Origin: an uncultured Lachnospiraceae bacterium
Lineage (GTDB): Bacteria > Bacillota > Clostridia > Lachnospirales > Lachnospiraceae
DNA length: 6,535 nt
NCBI GenBank assembly: GCA_946630645.1
Contig: CAMOZD010000074.1
Location: 1 to 6,535, forward strand
Reading direction: 5' to 3'
The translations under genes were made by a program, and so were the position numbers. The notes under the pieces are model-generated. The model did not search any database, was not told the origin of the DNA, and was given only the letters and a program-made list of their open reading frames with translations. Below, in pieces: positions 5,758-6,535 of this stretch. The number at the start of each line of letters is the position of its first letter. Within the stretch, counting starts at the first letter, position 1.

Positions 5758-5785
5758 TTGTATTTCTGGGATTAAGGCTTATAAT
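5758..5785 (+). promoter_or_regulatory. Possible proximal pckA promoter (P2)
   Basis: A perfect -10, TATAAT (5780-5785), has only a poor -35 (TTGTAT, 5758-5763, 16-bp spacing). Such a promoter would need an activator or depend on its -10. Initiation would be near 5792, giving a leader of about 100 nt. Confidence 0.4.
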
Positions 5786-5797
5786 GTAGGGCATTAG

Positions 5798-5863
5798 ATG
5801 AATCTGCGGTTTACCGCATTCAAATACATGGTTCCTTATCAACCCTCATACCCGGAGGTATGA
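5798..5863 (+). CDS. Possible 21-codon upstream ORF (leader peptide) before pckA
   Basis: An ATG at 5798 opens 21 codons ending in TGA at 5861-5863. AGGG (5788-5791) lies 6 nt before the ATG, a plausible ribosome site. The product begins MNLRFTAFKY and ends PYQPSYPEV, hydrophobic then Pro/Tyr-rich. The site would be present on a transcript from P1 but not on one started at about 5792 by P2. The stop codon is the last three bases of the 5846-5863 hairpin. It matches no known leader peptide and may be chance. Confidence 0.22.
   Translation: MNLRFTAFKYMVPYQPSYPEV
5805..5818. repeat. Short inverted repeat TGCGGT-TT-ACCGCA
   Basis: Perfect 6-bp arms flank two Ts; GAA (5800-5802) and TTC (5819-5821) can extend the pairing past a 2-nt bulge. 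Two unpaired bases are tight for an RNA loop, so an operator just downstream of P2 is as likely as an RNA hairpin. Confidence 0.4.
5846..5863 (+). promoter_or_regulatory. Leader hairpin containing an SD-like GGAGG, upstream of pckA
   Basis: TCATACC (5846-5852) and GGTATGA (5857-5863) pair perfectly over 7 bp around the tetraloop CGGA. The loop and 3' arm contain GGAGG followed by T and ATG, too close together for efficient initiation. The hairpin ends 31 nt before the pckA ATG, so it leaves the pckA ribosome site (GAGG, 5885-5888) free. It could stabilise the mRNA or act in translational control. Confidence 0.5.
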
Positions 5864-5894
5864 ACACTTTCTAATTTAAGAAAAGAGGTTAGTT

Positions 5895-6535
5895 ATGGCT
5901 GTAATCGATTTAACAAAATATGGTATCACCGACACAACAGAAATCATCCACAATCCTTCCTATGAAGAGCTTTTTGAAGCTGAGATGGATCCGTCCCTTA
6001 CCGGTTACGACAAGGGCCAGTTAAGTGAGCTTGACGCAGTGAATGTTATGACCGGTATCTACACCGGCCGGTCCCCCAAAGACAAGTTCATCGTCATGGA
6101 CGAGACATCCAGGGATACAGTGTGGTGGACAACTCCTGAGTATCCCAATGACAACCATCCTGCTTCCGCCGAGACATGGGCAGCCTGCAAGGAAATGGCG
6201 ATCAAGGAGCTCTCCGGTAAGAAGCTCTACGTTGTAGACGCTTTCTGCGGCACTAACAAGGACACCCGCATGGCAGTCCGCTTTATCATGGAAGTTGCCT
6301 GGCAGGCACATTTCGTAAAAAATATGTTCATCCGTCCCACAGCAGAAGAGCTGGAGGTTTATGAACCGGATTTCGTTGTATACACAGCTTCCAAGGCCAA
6401 GGTTGAGAACTACAAGGAGCTGGGCCTCAATTCTGAGACCGCAATTGTCTTCAATGTAACCAGCCGTGAGCAGGTGATCCTCAACACATGGTACGGCGGG
6501 GAGATGAAGAAGGGTATCTTCTCCATGATGAACTA
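5895..6535 (+). CDS. pckA: ATP-dependent phosphoenolpyruvate carboxykinase, N-terminal 213 residues (3' end beyond window)
   Basis: PckA interconverts oxaloacetate + ATP and phosphoenolpyruvate + CO2 + ADP in the cytoplasm, for gluconeogenesis or, in CO2-rich fermenters, PEP carboxylation toward C4 acids. Seen: [13 protein letters not shown] (53-65), whose Arg59 corresponds to substrate-binding Arg65 of E. coli PckA, and [18 protein letters not shown] (196-213), where Tyr200 and Lys206 correspond to E. coli Tyr207 and metal-binding Lys213. Residues 113-135 ([19 protein letters not shown] onward) also fit the family. The full protein is normally about 525-540 residues; the P-loop and metal-binding His/Asp lie beyond the window. 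The ATG at 5895 has AGAGG (5884-5888) six nt upstream. Codon use is strongly biased, as in nifJ, suggesting high expression. Two candidate promoters and leader structures precede it. Confidence 0.97.
   Translation, partial: MAVIDLTKYGITDTTEIIHNPSYEELFEAEMDPSLTGYDKGQLSELDAVNVMTGIYTGRSPKDKFIVMDETSRDTVWWTTPEYPNDNHPASAETWAACKEMAIKELSGKKLYVVDAFCGTNKDTRMAVRFIMEVAWQAHFVKNMFIRPTAEELEVYEPDFVVYTASKAKVENYKELGLNSETAIVFNVTSREQVILNTWYGGEMKKGIFSMMN

Larger units (their letters stand above)
5345..5894. other. 550-bp intergenic region upstream of pckA, rich in regulatory signals
   Basis: No conventional gene is seen on either strand. In order it holds a candidate terminator of the GNAT gene (5431-5454), a perfect consensus promoter (5475-5503), an inverted repeat (5611-5645), a Rex-like sequence (5723-5740), a second weaker promoter (5758-5785), a possible 21-codon upstream ORF (5798-5863) and two compact inverted repeats. 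I found no convincing terminator between the first promoter and pckA; the T6 run at 5695-5700 lacks a stem. The transcript may therefore run on as a leader of about 385 nt. Confidence 0.55.

Overview
The window reads as chromosomal core DNA of a fermentative, low-to-mid GC Firmicute, most likely a clostridial gut-type anaerobe of the Lachnospiraceae. This placing rests on the homodimeric pyruvate:ferredoxin oxidoreductase, the ATP-dependent PEP carboxykinase, strong AGGAGG-type ribosome sites, AT-rich intergenic DNA with sigma-A promoters, and a two-domain GNAT protein of a kind I associate with that family. It is inference from gene types, not a phylogeny. Genes appear in the order nifJ(-), A24 peptidase(-), mltG(-), GNAT(+), pckA(+), and both end genes are cut by the window edges.

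Left part: 1-1701 (minus) is the N-terminal 567 codons of pyruvate:ferredoxin oxidoreductase, with a clear ribosome site and a good promoter at 1752-1780. Upstream, 1943-2515 (minus) encodes a small, membrane-embedded A24 prepilin-peptidase-like protein with no pilus genes beside it. Its upstream DNA is AT-rich and carries three TTGTTAA direct repeats. A strong intrinsic terminator at 2779-2812 closes the mltG transcript coming from the right.

Middle part: 2931-4202 (minus) is mltG, the membrane-anchored endolytic murein transglycosylase, with a low-complexity C-terminal tail made of four 18-bp repeats. The 308-bp divergent spacer 4203-4510 contains an 8-bp-stem hairpin and a convincing plus-strand promoter whose -10 overlaps a weaker minus-strand one. 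From it runs 4511-5344 (plus), a GNAT acetyltransferase with an uncharacterised N-terminal domain.

Right part: 5345-5894 holds no conventional gene but is rich in signals. These are a perfect consensus promoter (TTGACA, 17 bp, TATAAT) almost 400 bp upstream of pckA, a weaker promoter closer in, a possible 21-codon upstream ORF and two compact inverted repeats. From 5895 the window holds the first 213 codons of pckA.

NifJ and PckA both act at the pyruvate/PEP/oxaloacetate node: NifJ makes acetyl-CoA and reduced ferredoxin from pyruvate, and PckA interconverts oxaloacetate and PEP. The three genes between them are not obviously part of that metabolism. I see no CRISPR array, toxin-antitoxin pair, phage gene, intact insertion sequence or rRNA/tRNA gene, and no convincing new multi-gene system. 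The most interesting material is regulatory (the pckA leader) plus the unexplained N-terminal domain of the GNAT protein.
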